DNA of 64,000 nucleotides from Tilletiaria anomala UBC 951 (Eukaryota > Basidiomycota > Exobasidiomycetes > Georgefischeriales > Tilletiariaceae): NCBI RefSeq assembly GCF_000711695.1, contig NW_013546986.1, positions 62,001-126,000 on the forward strand. The letters run 5' to 3'. The position numbers and the translations under genes are program-made. The notes below the pieces were generated by a model. The model had not been told where the DNA came from. It saw nothing but the letters and a program-made list of their open reading frames with translations, and searched no databases. This document shows positions 1 to 12,800 of this stretch, piece by piece (position 1 is the stretch's first letter; each line of letters begins with the position of its first letter).

Positions 1-2832
1 CAAGCATTTGTAGCATGTCTTGAGGGGATAACTCTACCCAGCGACCCTTTTCAGGATTGTAGATTTGAGTACCTTTGATGATAACCGTGTGCGCTGGCAG
101 ATTAACGCCCCAGGCCTGAAAGTAGCGGAGAGATGCGTCAGACTCGTCCATAAACCAAACTCCTTGAAGCTAGCACTCACCAGAGTTGCAGTGGAGACGA
201 GCACTTGCAAGTCGCCATGTGCAAAAAGGTCTTCACAAAGCTGCCGGTCGGCTCGGGTCATTCCAGCGTGATGGATGCCAAAGCCGTAGGGCAACAAATC
301 CTTGAGATTTGGGTCGGAAACATTTTCAACCTCTGCAACCATTTCAAAGCCATCATCAAATCAGCATCCGCTGCGAGCATATGCCGAGCACTGAGGCGGC
401 TCACCAGTTTGTAAGATCTCTCTACTGGCCAGGGACTGGGGCAAGAAGTCTGAAAGTGTATCCCGCTCCATGGCACGGTCACGAATGAACTTTGCTGTCT
501 TGGCGGTCTCCTTGCGGGAATGGCAAAATATCAGAACTTGGTTTTTACCGGCCTGCTCGTAGGCTTTCTCATATGCAACCTCGTTCATGACTTGGAAGCG
601 CCGGATAGCCTTCTTCTCGGTGACGCCAATGAACTCTTGCTTAAGCGGGCATGGTCTATACGAAGCTTCAAAGTAGAAAAGCCCCTTCTTTGGGTTGACA
701 CGAAGGAAGGTGGCAACGTCTTCGTAGTTCGGCAGCGTTGCTGAGAGGCCCACGAGGCGTACTGGATCCATAAGCTGCTCCATTCGCCGGATCGTTCGCG
801 CAATGATGGCTTCGAGCACAGGGCCGCGATCATCATGCAGCAGATGAATCTCATCAATGATCATAAGGCGGACCAAGTTGGTATAGCTGGTGTCCGTGCT
901 CTTGCGCGAGATGACGTCCCACTTCTCTGGCGTGGTTACGATGATTTGTGTCTCAGCGATCTGCTGCTTGGTGAGTTGGCTATCACCGGTAAGTTCATTA
1001 ACAGTGATGCCGTAGTCCTTAAGCCTGTCCCGGAAGTTGCCCGTCTGTTCCGCAACCAGTGCCTTCATCGGGGCGACATAGACAATCTTGAAAGCGTTGA
1101 GGTCGATCTCGCCGGTTGCCTCGTCGCGCCACTTTCCGATCTCATTGAGGATGGTGAGCATAGCGACGTTGGTCTTGCCTGCGCCAGTCGGGGCGCACAA
1201 GAGCATTGGATCATCGCTCCCAAATGCAACTCGAAAGCATTTCGATTGCACAGGGTTGAGAGTCAGAGCTCCGGGGAAGGCAGGCTGCGCCCAATGGGGC
1301 AAGGATGCGATCGGTACGAGCTCATCCTGTGGAATCTCCTTCTTTTGTGGTGCAGGGACGTGAATCTCTTCGTACCCCTTCATCGTTCTTTTGAAGCTGT
1401 CGCGCAGTTGCACCTTTGGGTTCGAGTTGAGATGGGCACCTTGTGAGAAAGCCATGTCGGAGAGGTTGACAGTTTTGCGTGGCTTGGACATGGATCCGGG
1501 AGCAAGCGTTGCCTTAATGGTGAGCTTGCGTGCCCGCTCAGCAGCCTCCTCGTCGATCTCCATCGGCTTTGCGTCGGTGTTGACCTGACCATTCTTGCCG
1601 CCTGCTGCGCCACCTCGCAGAGCTCTGAGAATCCAGCCGAGCCCTTTCTCGCGCATTTCTACTTCAATGTTGACACGTTCGTCGGGATCTGCGCGAGTAA
1701 ACTTGGTGCACCAAACGAGGACATCGCGGCTCTGTGTAAGGTTCTTGACAAGTTCGAGATGCTCGTAGTCGAAGAGCTCCATGAGACTGTTTTCGCATTC
1801 GCGGACACTGCTCTCAGCTGCAAGAATATCCAAAGCTAGGGCAGCCTTGGATGAGGCTTCGTGCTCGTCAGGGTAAGTCTGGCCGACCAGGCGCTGCAAA
1901 TAGAACGCATCCACCTGGCTGGGCGAAACAGCACCCTCAAGCGCCGCTTTTCGCTTGGATGAGGATGAAGTACCGATGACCATTGCGTCTTCAGCACCAT
2001 TTGTTGCCTCAGCAGCAGCTCCATCCCCATCTTCTTCTGCCTCTTGTTTGACAGTCCCAGCTTCCCCATCGTCTTCATCTTCGTCTTCATCATCTGTCAT
2101 GCGTTCGACGTAAACCTCTTCGTCTGGGTCGCTCCCTTCCTCCTCTCCGTCGAACATAACAGCCACGCCGGTATCCTCGTCCAAATTTGCCATCGCCCTC
2201 TCAGCGTCGGGGTCTGCCGCTTTTGTTTCCTCTTCATCGTAATCTGTGATCTTTTTGCTGAGATTGAGGAGCTGCCCAAATGTGTCCTGGCTCAGGCCCG
2301 ACTCCCCGGCGCCAATTACCTCCCTACAGTCTCGCAATTTGTCCAGGTCCTTCAAGTTGTAGTCCTTGAGCACTTCCAAGATGGTGTCAGCTGCAGATCG
2401 CACAATATCTGATGCTTGGTCTCCAATGAGGGAATGCACAAGCGAGAGGATAAGCTCGAATGTTTGGCGTGTCTCAAATGTGCGGGGCTTGTAGCGCAGC
2501 CCTTCAAGCTCCGCCGTTGCCTCGAGAATGTCTGCATAATGGCCTGTGCCCAGGGCCGCAGACGACTGCTTCTTCCCTTTGCTCAGTCCAGCGCCTTGTT
2601 CTTGAGCTCGCTGCGCTGCAGCTGCCTTCCCCTTCTTCTTGTCCAGGTCCTTGATGGTTTCCCGGCCGGCGCGGCTTCCCATCGCCTTCGGGTCTATCCG
2701 CCCTCGGAGCGATTCTGCTTCTCCTGTTGGCTCATTCTCGCGGCGCCCGATGAGCGAGCGATCAGCTGTTGTGACTCGCGATGAGAGAGCGCTGTATTGG
2801 TAGCCGGAATAGTCGATCTTCTTAGGTGGCAT
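1..2832 (-). CDS. BRR2: Pre-mRNA-splicing helicase BRR2 (U5 snRNP), N-terminal part, cut by the window edge
   Basis: Ski2-like RNA helicase that unwinds U4/U6 during spliceosome activation in the nucleus. Exons on the minus strand: 2832-405, 332-181 and 115-1 (partial). The first join restores [18 protein letters not shown] and the second [13 protein letters not shown], both typical of Brr2. Visible parts: the Brr2 N-terminal region starting [18 protein letters not shown], an acidic plug-like region (about residues 210-270), then the first helicase cassette with Walker A APTGAGKT near residue 546, DEIH near 658, [12 protein letters not shown] and [11 protein letters not shown] chose ATG 2832; three codons upstream there is only a TTG. 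The second cassette and the Sec63 units lie outside the window. Introns are 72 and 65 bp. It is divergent from the Set3-like gene. The identification is very secure. Confidence 0.96.
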
Positions 2833-3477
2833 GATGGGCAAGCGGACTGCGAGCTGTGCTGACGCTCCTCGACACTACGACGAAGATGTCCAACAGCGAG
2901 CTTCGCCACCGGATCTCAGCGCTGCAGAATGCCCAACGTTTGAGGCTTGCTTTACGATTTTCCGTGCAGCTCTGCTCGTGGAACCTCTCGTCTCTCAGAC
3001 GCAGCTGAGCAATGAGTGCAGCCGTGACCTGGAAGCAGTGAGATCAGTGAGACCAGTGGAAGAATGTGACTGACGGAAGCCATACTAATACTGGATGCAA
3101 ATGCTGGCGGTTCTCTGCTGCGCTAACCCTTTTTTCGGTCTCATGTATAACTAAGAGATTCAACAGACGCGTCGCTCACACCCTCGCCTCTCGGGCTCAA
3201 CCTTTTCCAATCTCCATCTGGGGTGAGGGGGAAAAATGGCATCCACAAAACAGACTCCCTACAACTTCCTTCGACACGTTCCCTCTCACTTCGACCGTAC
3301 ATACGCAAGTCCCGACCGGCAAGCGAAAATGACCATGGAGTTTTTCATCTGCGTGAGACACTGAGATGCACCCAAAAGCGCCATCTGAATTGCAAGGGTG
3401 AGGGGCTTCCGGCAGAGCAGAAGGAGTAGTGGCTTTCATCCCATGGCACACAGCACACTTGCGATAGCCCCATCTTG
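2833..3477. promoter_or_regulatory. Shared intergenic region between BRR2 and the Set3-like gene
   Basis: A 645 bp gap between two divergent start codons, presumably carrying both promoters. One MluI cell-cycle-box-like ACGCGT lies at 3167-3172. No TATA box stands out, and no convincing ORF, RNA gene or repeat was seen. Confidence 0.5.
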
Positions 3478-6400
3478 ATGGAAGCCATCATGTCGATCTC
3501 AGTCGAAGGGAAGGTTCCCTTAGCAGACGTCACTCACGAGGAGCGTGATGTGGGAGAGGTTCAAAGCGTGGAGCTGGCTGCCGTGGAAGAGGAAGCCTCC
3601 GAAACATTCGCGCAGTTGGATTCCAGCAATGCGAACGTCGACCCTCATGCCATGGACGTAGATGAAGAGGAAGACGGTGGTGTCATTCGGTGAGGAAGAT
3701 GCTCGTAGAAAGAAGCAGTGGGGCTTCTAGCTGATGTCTCTCCTTTCAGCTGTATCTGTCTCTGTGAAGACGACGATGGCTTCACTATCCAGTGCGATCA
3801 ATGCTTGGTCTGGCAGCACTGTGCATGCATGGGCATGACATCCGAAGCAATGGTGCCAGAGACGTACCTTTGTGAGCAGTGCGATCCAGACCCTCACCGG
3901 AAGGTGGATGCAACATACGCCCAAGCCTTGCAGCAGCGGCGACGGGACGACGAGCAGCGAAGGGCAAGCTTGGTGGAAATACTACAGAGTCAGCAAAGAA
4001 GCGGGCGACAGATCAGCGAGGCTGAAGCCCAATGGCTGGCGCAGCAGCAGAAGCAGCAAAAGCAGAAGTATCCCGAAGACCAGCCAGGTGCATACTGCTC
4101 GGTACCCGCAGTATCATCTCCTTCAACGAATGGGGTCCCAGCAACCTCTAGCTCGGGCTCCAACCGCTCTCGTAAGCAGGCTGTACCCTCCATCGACCTC
4201 GGTAATGCCGGCTTCATCATGCCCACTCCGGCAGCCACTGCCAACGTCGCGGCGAATACACCTGGTGGCCAAAATGCTGGCAGCAGGGGAGGGCACAATA
4301 AGCGCAGGAGCAACGCTGGAACGCCTGGAATCGCTGCAGTGAGCGCCGGCCCCAAACCTCGTGCTTCTGGTCGAAATGAAGAAGCTGGCGAAGTGGACGA
4401 ATACGGGCTGGGGAGTGCGAATCATCGAACAGAGGATCTGATCTTGCAAGAGGCGTGGAGAGTCGAGTACACGCCTCTGTCGAGGAATCTCGTGACTGAT
4501 AGATCAGTCCTGACAAGGCTGCAAAACGCGATGAGACCATATCAAAGCTCGTTTGAATCCGGCGCCGCTGCTCCACTGTGCGCGACGCCTATCGCAAGCG
4601 GGAAGTGGGTGGTGCCAGTCATTCGGGCAAAGGCACAAAAGTTGAAGCCGGATCATACCAAGGTTGAGAGTCTTGGCGAGATTGGGTTGGAAGACGGCCG
4701 GATAGCATATGACGCCGTGCCAACCGAGGGGCTCACTGCAATTGGCAACGAGTGCCGCCCAGTTGAAATTTCGGTTCCTGTGGAGTCTCTTCATCAGATT
4801 AAGCTGCGCACATACGTCAAGCAAATCTCCGAAGCCGCATCCGCCAGCATATTCAGCAACGTCTTGCAGAGCGTGCCGCCCGCCTCGGAGCCACAACGAG
4901 CATGCTCTGCGTCAAAGACCTTTTCTCGACCGGTCATGCATGGGCTCTTCGCCGAGCAGTTCATACCCGCGGGCAGCTTCATCATGGAGTTCAAGGGAGA
5001 GCTCAGCAGCGCGGATTCCTACCGCAGGGACCCACGAAACATGTACGACTTGATCGGATGCACCAAGCCGCACGTGCACATTCTACCTCCTCCGCTCAAC
5101 ATTGTCATCGACGCAAGACGATTTGGTAACGAAGTCCGATTTGCTCGATACAGCTGCCATCCCAACGCCGTTATTAGGCCAATCCTTTTTCGAAAGCTTC
5201 CCCTGGACCCTTCTTCAGGCGGAGCGGCCGGCTTGCAAGAAGCTGACATTGAGCCCGAACTGCTCTTTGGTCTGTTTGCCATAGGCGACATCAGCAAGAT
5301 GCACGAAATCACTGTTGGCTGGGAGTGGGATGACCTGCACATCGTCCATCTTCTACCGCGCTTGGTTGAGAACCCTTTACTTGAGGACTTTGAGTCTCAG
5401 GGCCACAATAAGATGCTGTCGTCTGCGGCGCGACAGGCCGCTCTCCTCGCCTTTGTGGAGCGAGGAGAGTTTCCGTACGCCTCAACTCTGTTCTCTGCTA
5501 AGATGAATGCGCTCACCACAACGCTTCTCGGATCTACTCTTTGCGCATGCATTGGATCCGCCAGCGCTCCCGGGGGTAGCATCGGCGCGTCAGCCAACAA
5601 TGGAAAGAGGCAGGACTGCGCCATCGTCCAAATGCTGCGCGTGGCGCAAGGCATGGCACTGCTGAACGTCAACATGCCCGGCAAGTCAAATCGCAAGAGC
5701 AAGCTGCCAGACTTCAAACCTCTTGTTGGGGTCAGGCGATGGTGGCGGCCGACTGTCATGCCGCCTACGCCAGAGAGCTCGAGGAGCGATCCCTTTGAGA
5801 AAAGAAGCAGGAGGAACTCGGCAGAAGATGGGGATACTCCCATGGATGATGCCGACGATGTTCGTAGTCAGGCATCATCTCTCACTGAAGCGCTTTCTGG
5901 ACTGAGCGAGAGCGAAAGTGAAAGCGAAGCCGACAGCGATACTTGGGCGGCGCCTGCACCCAAGAGGGATGACGAGACAGATTGGCCGAAAATCTTGCCG
6001 CCAAAGAAGAGGATCTCAGGCACGCGAATCAAAGCCACTTACTCGGATAGTGAGAGCGAAGGACAGCACGGCACGGAACGGCAGAAGTACATTTCGGCTG
6101 CATCTGCTGGGGCGAGTTCGACGCGCGGAAAGCGCAAAGCGAAACGTCCGGATGTCGCAGATCCCCTTCCCGAAGATGCGGTGGAGGGGATGCGCAAAAA
6201 GAAGCGCACGTCATCTGCTTCAGGGCCCAGGCCAAAGCAGGCACGACGCATGACGAACCGGTCATCTCCTCTTTCTTCCATCACTTCGCAAGATGACAGC
6301 GAGATGGGGGATAGCGATGAGGAGGAGCACGATGATGTGACTTCAGAGGCTGACGATGCAGCTTCGCGGGGAGTTCATGAGCGCAAGAGGATGGACAGAG

Positions 6401-8838
6401 CTAAAGTGGATCGGAGAGCCTCCTTGTCACGGGAGCAAACGCACAGCAAGAAGAAGGCGACAACTGCAGAGAAGACACGAAAAATGCTGATGAAGTTGGC
6501 CAGAGACGAGTCTGCTTCCAGCTCGTCTGAGTCGGAATCAAGCGACATCAGCTCTTCGGCAAGCGACACCGACGATACTGTCAATGCGGAAGACAAAGTC
6601 AGAGCAGTAGATGATGAGCAACATGCCAAGCAGCAGGCAAACAAGAAGAAGGCCGAGGCGCTGGCCGCAAAGGCAACGGTCAAGAAGAAGGCGAGACGCG
6701 TGATGGAGAGCTCTGGTTCAGATTCAGAGGGAGAAGAGCCGGAACGATCGTCAGTGTGTCGCAAGGCTGACTCAGCAATCACATCGCACACTCACGTGTG
6801 CACTGCCGACATTTCCAAGGGCGCCGCCGCACAGGCAGAGGTCAAACTTGAGGTCTCAGTCGCTGCTGTGGAACCAACGCCAGTGAAAAAGGAGGCAGCA
6901 CCAGAGCCTCTACTCGAGCCAGAACAGCCTCGTGCAAAGATGTCTCTCGCCGATTACCGCAAGCGCTTGATGGAGAAACGCAACACGACCGTCGGAGAAG
7001 AAGAATCAAAGTCAAAGCCGATAGCGACCTCCACGCCACTCTTTGGAAGTCGCCTCGGACTGTCGACGCTTCCCGGGTCAGCCCAGTCCTCGGAATTATC
7101 CGTCACGCCAGCGCTCAGTAGCGCGCAGCCATCGGGCACTTCTGGTCAAGGGTCAAAAATGTCCACTTTGTTGGGATCCAGCTTCTTTGCTGATGCTACA
7201 GCTGCTGTAAGCCCTGGCGCGTCATCTGCGCCCCCATTACCCTCGCAGATGCTCTCAGCGGGCGTGTCATCAGCACCGACTATCTCATTCGTATCACGCC
7301 AATCTGCATTATCTGTCGCTGCACCGACCGCCTCTGCTAAAGTCAGCCCATCCACTGGCTCCACAGTAGGCCCCACAGGTGTGGCAGCCGGTCTTGGGCT
7401 GGGCAAGCTTCCGTCCTTTGCGAAGCTTCCTGCTTCGCATGCACCAGCTACTGGTAGTTCTAGTGCGCCTCCGCCGGCACCACCACTTGCACCGAAACCG
7501 TTTTCGCCTGAGCAAGCCCACAGCACTCTCACCGACGGAGGGCCTTCGCCCCGGCCACAGCCTTCGCCTAAAATGTGGCCTGTCGCCCCCATGGCGCCAC
7601 CGCCCGGCATATCGCTTCAAGGCGGGCGTCATACCAACCTGCCTCAGACAAGCCCACGCGGAAAACGAAAGAGCTTCGACGGCGATCGCCCGCGCCATGG
7701 CGGCCCTGGCATCAACCCTTTCGTCAACGCTCGCGCGTCTGACCAGGGGTGGGCATCCCGTGCGAGCGGCTCGTCGCTGCAAGGCTCTCCGCCTTCTGAG
7801 ATAGCTGTCTCGCCGGGGCTAGCGGGTCGCTTTGCCTTTTCTGGCTCCCCAGCCGTACCAGCCGCCGCAACTAGCGCTCCGTTCAGCTTGAGAGACAGCC
7901 ATCCGAGTCCAATTGCTGGATCGATGCCACTTCTTGCAGAGGAGCTAGCCAAAGATCAACCGAGTCAGAGCAGTAGTACAGGTGGCAGTAGTTTCACTTC
8001 TGCCTTCTCGCCACCTCCAGCGCCAGCCAAGATGCTTTTGGGGTTCGGAGGACCAGGCGCAACTACTGGCAATCCGGCTACCGGTAGACCGCCTATCAGT
8101 CCCGCACCGGGAACTGGTAAGCCCAGCGGCTTTGCACCTGTCACGTCTCGCGGAGAGCGCGGACCATCGATCGCCAATCTACCGACGTTTGACCCTCCCA
8201 AAGGTCCAAGGGCGTTAATGGCGGCTGGAGGCCCCAACAGTGCGGGTGGAGGTGGACCGCGAGGCGGGCTCCTGTCTGCGCCCCTGTCAGGTAGCAACGC
8301 GGTCTTTGCGGGCAACAACAACAGTGGACTACGCCCCGGCCCACCCGGTAGTAGTGGTAGCTCTGGCTCCGGCGGCATACCGCACCGACGCGACTTTGCG
8401 GGCGTCCCCACCGGCCCGCGCATCCGAGACGAGGATGTGATGATGACGGGTGCAAACTCAATCAGCGTCGCGGACCGAGAGCGCGAGCGTGATGCGGAGG
8501 TCCCAGGCAGAGAACGCAGCGGAAGCCAAACAGGGCTGTCGGGCTCCGATCTCCACGCGCTTCCCGGCAGCGGACCCGCACTCGGCCTCAGCGGTCTCGG
8601 TGGGGGCGGCGGCGGCAACGCTCGTGACATGCGCTACAGCAGCAGCGGTGGTGGTGGACCAATGCTGCAGGAAAGAGGGGATTTCCGCGCTGGCGGCATT
8701 GGTGGCGGCGGCAGCTTCCATCCGCCTCCCCGCGGAAATGGATGGGGAGGCCGTGCACGGATCCGGGGTGGACCGCGCGGAGGGCCGAGAGGCGGAGGCC
8801 CGAGGGTCCGTGGACGAGGAGGATGGGGAGGTGGCTGA
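3478..8838 (+). CDS. PHD-finger and SET-domain protein, Set3-like (histone deacetylase complex subunit)
   Basis: Exons 3478-3689 and 3750-8838, joined by a 60 bp intron, give 1766 residues. The join creates the PHD finger: [21 protein letters not shown], followed by WQHCACMGM and CEQC (about residues 72-117). A SET domain follows at about 466-598, with [33 protein letters not shown] and ITVGWEWDD. This order, PHD then SET near the N-terminus, is that of Set3/Set4 and MLL5/UpSET-type proteins, which are chromatin readers and scaffolds; Set3-type SET domains are generally regarded as inactive. The remaining 1100 residues are low complexity: acidic/Ser/Lys tracts, Ser/Pro/Gly stretches and a C-terminal RGG-rich tail (about 8740-8835) that may bind RNA. 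ATG 3490 is an alternative start. The family is secure; membership of a Set3 complex is inferred. Confidence 0.88.
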
Positions 8839-9841
8839 ATATTTTTGGCATGAGGCTCGTATTAACTCTTTGTATTCGCATTCAATTGTTCCCATCTCAT
8901 ACCCGTCTGACTTGCGCGCCACGACGTCGGCGGCGATGCAGATGCTGCGCCGTCCTCCACTTGTTGTAATCTAACTTATGAACATCAGGCGTTGCTGAAC
9001 TGTCAACCATTTTCCGCGTCTGTCTACATGATATTGGCACAGAAGTACATGTCCCCGTGCTTATAGTCTTTGCATATAGGCGAATGTGCAAGAATGACTC
9101 GCGAGTCGCGCCGCACTTAGGCCGTCGATGCTGGCAAGGTGGTCTGATCGACCTGGCAGGACGCAGCACCTCACATCCAAAACTGCCGTGAAGCATACTA
9201 TGCTGCACTTGCATGTCAATCACATCAAGAAGTGTGGCAATCGAGTAAAAGGGCAAGGTGGTCTTGCCCGTGACCACAAGCAAGGCGTCCCATGCCGCAG
9301 CCCGCCTTCCTTCTCAACTTTCGTTCCGTAATTGTCCGCCAGACGGAACGATTGACTTCAGATGGGAGCGGATATAAATCTGCCTGGCACATGGTGGTGG
9401 ATACATCTCACTGAAGTCCCAAGGAGCACAAGGATTTGGATTATGGGCCTATTCCGACTGTAGAGCATCGACAGGTTCTATTAATGGATGAGTTGAATAA
9501 ATGTGGGAAGAGATGGGGGGGAACGCTGCTATTCAGAAAACCAAGCGCGCATGAGCGAGAGAGACCCAGACAAAGAACAAAGTGCCAGGTTAATTAGGGT
9601 TGTGACCTGAAATCGCGAGACGCGTCGCGTTTTCGTTGTGTTGGCTCGATCCTAGCGACGCGTCACGCGTCTCTCACTGGAACGCTTCTCTTCATCATTA
9701 TGCCATAACCAGGCGATAATGCTACGTGGTAAACCATGATGCAGTCAAGCGCCTGATATCACGGGCCATCGGTGGCATATAACAGAGCTTCCAGGTCACT
9801 GCTGGGTCCTTGACTGCACCCTCCACGCTCGGAATTCCACC
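8839..9841. other. Intergenic gap between the Set3-like gene and PDS5
   Basis: About 1 kb without a supportable gene. Short ORFs on both strands lack domains and splice logic. The right part serves as the PDS5 promoter and contains clustered ACGCGT boxes (listed separately). An AATAAA lies at 9496-9501, too far from the Set3-like stop to assign confidently. Confidence 0.5.
9620..9670. promoter_or_regulatory. Three MluI cell-cycle boxes (MCB, ACGCGT) upstream of PDS5
   Basis: ACGCGT occurs at 9620-9625, 9658-9663 and 9665-9670, i.e. 172-222 bp before the PDS5 ATG. In ascomycete yeasts ACGCGT is the binding site of MBF (Mbp1/Swi6; Cdc10/Res1/Res2), which drives G1/S transcription, including cohesion and replication genes. 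The motif is palindromic and three copies within 51 bp are unlikely by chance. Regulation by MBF in this organism is inferred from the motif and the function of the downstream gene. Confidence 0.55.
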
Positions 9842-12800
9842 ATGGCGCAGGCAGTGACGCATGCAGGCGGCGGCGGCGGTCGGGGAGTCTCCCGCGGCGC
9901 TCGCCTCTCCTTCAAGGGTAAGCTCTACAACAAGGGCGTCACCGCCGACCGCTTGCTGCGCGACCTGAAGCAGATCCAGAAGGAGCTAGCGCAGATGGAA
10001 CAGGATGCAGTCGACCTAGATGCGCTCAAAGACATGTGCAAACAGCTGACGCAGCCGACGCTCATGCTGCACAAGGACAAGGGCGTCAAGGTCGCCGTCG
10101 CTTGCTGCCTCGCAGACATGCTGCGCCTCTTTGCGCCAGACGCTCCATTCACTGCACATGAGCTTAGGGACATCTTCCAGTTCTTCATACACCTGCTCAC
10201 GCAGAGTGCAAAGACGGGTGCAGGGCTGGCGTGTCCGCAAGGGCCATACTATGCAGACTACTTTTACCTGGTCGAATCCCTCAGCACCGTCAAATCCATC
10301 TGCCTCGTTTGCGAGCTGGGAGGCGCCGAGGAGATGATGTATGACCTTTTCAAGGGCTTTATGGAGCTTGTCAGGTGAGTTTCAAGCATAGCAGTTATAC
10401 TCCTGAACGGGCGCATTGACCTTTGCTCTGCGCATGTGCCATGGACACACAGCCCGAACATGTCCAAGAATGTGGAGATTTGCATGGCAGACGTGCTGGC
10501 ACAACTCATCGACGAGGCGCAGCAGCTTCCAGATGCAGTCTTGGAGGTCCTCCTGGCCAATTTCAGCCCCAAAGCAGTGGTGCGTCACGCCACGACTGTG
10601 AAAATATATAGTTTTCGTCTAACTGGCTAGTCCTACTGTGCGCGTCGCCCACAGAAAGCAAACCCTGCAGCTCATCAACTCACAATCGAAGTCTGCAAAG
10701 CGACAGAGAATCGCATCCAAAAAGATGTTGCCAAAGTGAGCAACGCTAGCAATCATGTGCGTCTCAACGACCACCCACTGACAATGAGCAACTGCATCCT
10801 TCGCAGTACTTCCGCGACGCAATCTCAACAGCATTCGAAGAGGAGAACCATGACGAACGCGACAAGGAGCTGGCAAGCGCCCACGCTATCATCATGCAGA
10901 TCAATTGCTCCGTCCCAGGGCTCCTGCTGACTGTCATACCGCTGCTCGAGGAGGATCTAACGCGTGACGACGTGGCGCTGCGTCTGCTGTCAGTGCGCAC
11001 GCTTGGGCAAATGTTTGGAGAGCGTCCATCAAAGACCTCGGGTGCGGGTGAAGGGCAGACGGCACGCATGTACCCGTCGGCCTGGAAGTCGTGGATGGGC
11101 CGCGCGGCGGACAAGAGCCCGTTGGTGCGCGCGAAGTGGGTTGAGTGTCTGCGTAACATCTTGACGTACCACTCCACGCTGCTCGTTGACGTCGGCCCGG
11201 CGCTGGAGGCTAAGACGGAGGACGCCGACGAAAAGGTTCGTGTGGCTGTTGCGCGCCTAATCGACAGCTTGGACTACGAGACGGCGCTGCATGGAGTCCC
11301 AAAGAGTGTGCTGCTGCTGCTCGCGGACAGATGTAAGGACAAAAAGGCGAGCGTCCGCCTCGAGGCGATGACCGCGCTCGGTCGCCTGTTCAATATGGCC
11401 TATACGGAGATCGAGTCGCACGAGCCTGCTGCGACGCAACAATTCTTTTGGATCCCGACCAAGATCATCCACTCGCTCAAGAGCCCTGACAACACGCCAC
11501 TCGCTGTCGCCAGCGTCCTGGAAAAATATATCCTGCCTTACCCTGCTGATCCTGAAAATGAGGCCGCGTGGACGGCCCGCCTTCTGCTTGTGTTGAAAGT
11601 GGGCGACTCGTTCACGAACAAGGTCCTGTTCAAGCTGAGCAACCTTTTTGACGCCAAGCGACCGACACTACAGGAGGCTTTCATCGACGCGTGCGAGCAG
11701 TACAACAGCGGGATCATCGACGCGAACGAAGACGAGGTCCGATCTAAGTTCAGGAACATCCTCAAGCTCACTGCACGCGCGCTTGGCGAGCAGCCGGGCG
11801 CAGACAGGATCGCCGCGGACCTCGCGGCGTTTGCCAAGCTCAACGAGAACAGGCTCTACCGGCTGTTCAAGACGAGCATGGACCCTAAGCAGGACCTCAA
11901 AACGCTGCTCAAGTGTCGGGCAGAGATCATCAAGCGCCTCAGCAGCTCTTCGACCGCGAGCGTAGTCGAGACCATGTCGCTCTTCTGGCGCAGCGCGTCA
12001 TTCCCTTTCATTAATCGCTCCACCGTCTCGCACCTCCTGCGTGGCCTGCAGCAGGGCAAAGCGCGTTTCACCGCCAGCCAGCTCAAAATCGACTCGCAGC
12101 GCGTCAGCACAGTTGACTCGTCGGAATATGAAACGTTCATCATCAATGCACAGCTCATCCTCAAACAGATCGGGAGCACCTACCCGTCCATGTTCACGCC
12201 GCACTTGCCGGAGCTCATTAAATGCCTCTTTGCGTCCTCAGACAATGGAGCAACCGCGGCAGCGGAGCCTGCGCTGCGCGCCATCGCTTCCGTCGCATGC
12301 GCCGAGCCGCGCTCGCTGACGCTCGTGCGCGAGAAGAGGGTGGTGGACCGCATTGCCGACTTTGTGCGCAAAGGGTCGGCGCTCGAGGCCAAGTTCGCCG
12401 CCAAGACGTTGGCGGTCATGAGCGACAGCAAGACGCGCAAGCGCGCCGTGCTTCCGCCACTGTCGCCGCCTTCACCCAGCAGCCTCAGCAGCAGCGTCGG
12501 TGGCGGCACCCCGATCAAGCCTGACTCGTTCGCTGCGCGCGCAACTGTCGATGCGATGCTAGAGGAAATCGCGCGCAAGCTCGGAAAGGCGAGCGGTAAT
12601 CGCGCCGTTGCGTACGTCCACGCTGCGACGCAAATTGTCAAGCATTCGCCAGACATGTTCGAGGACAAGGCGCAAGCGATTATCAAGGAGGTTCTCGCGC
12701 GTGTGCGACAGCCATGGGCGCATGCAAAGCAAGAGAATCGCGGCGAAGAGGTCGACGAGAAGGACTGGATTGAAGAGGAGGAGATCGGGCCGGATCTGCA

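Noticed and set aside
835-1446. Plus-strand frame opposite BRR2
   Set aside because: Antisense to the helicase core motifs; no independent evidence.
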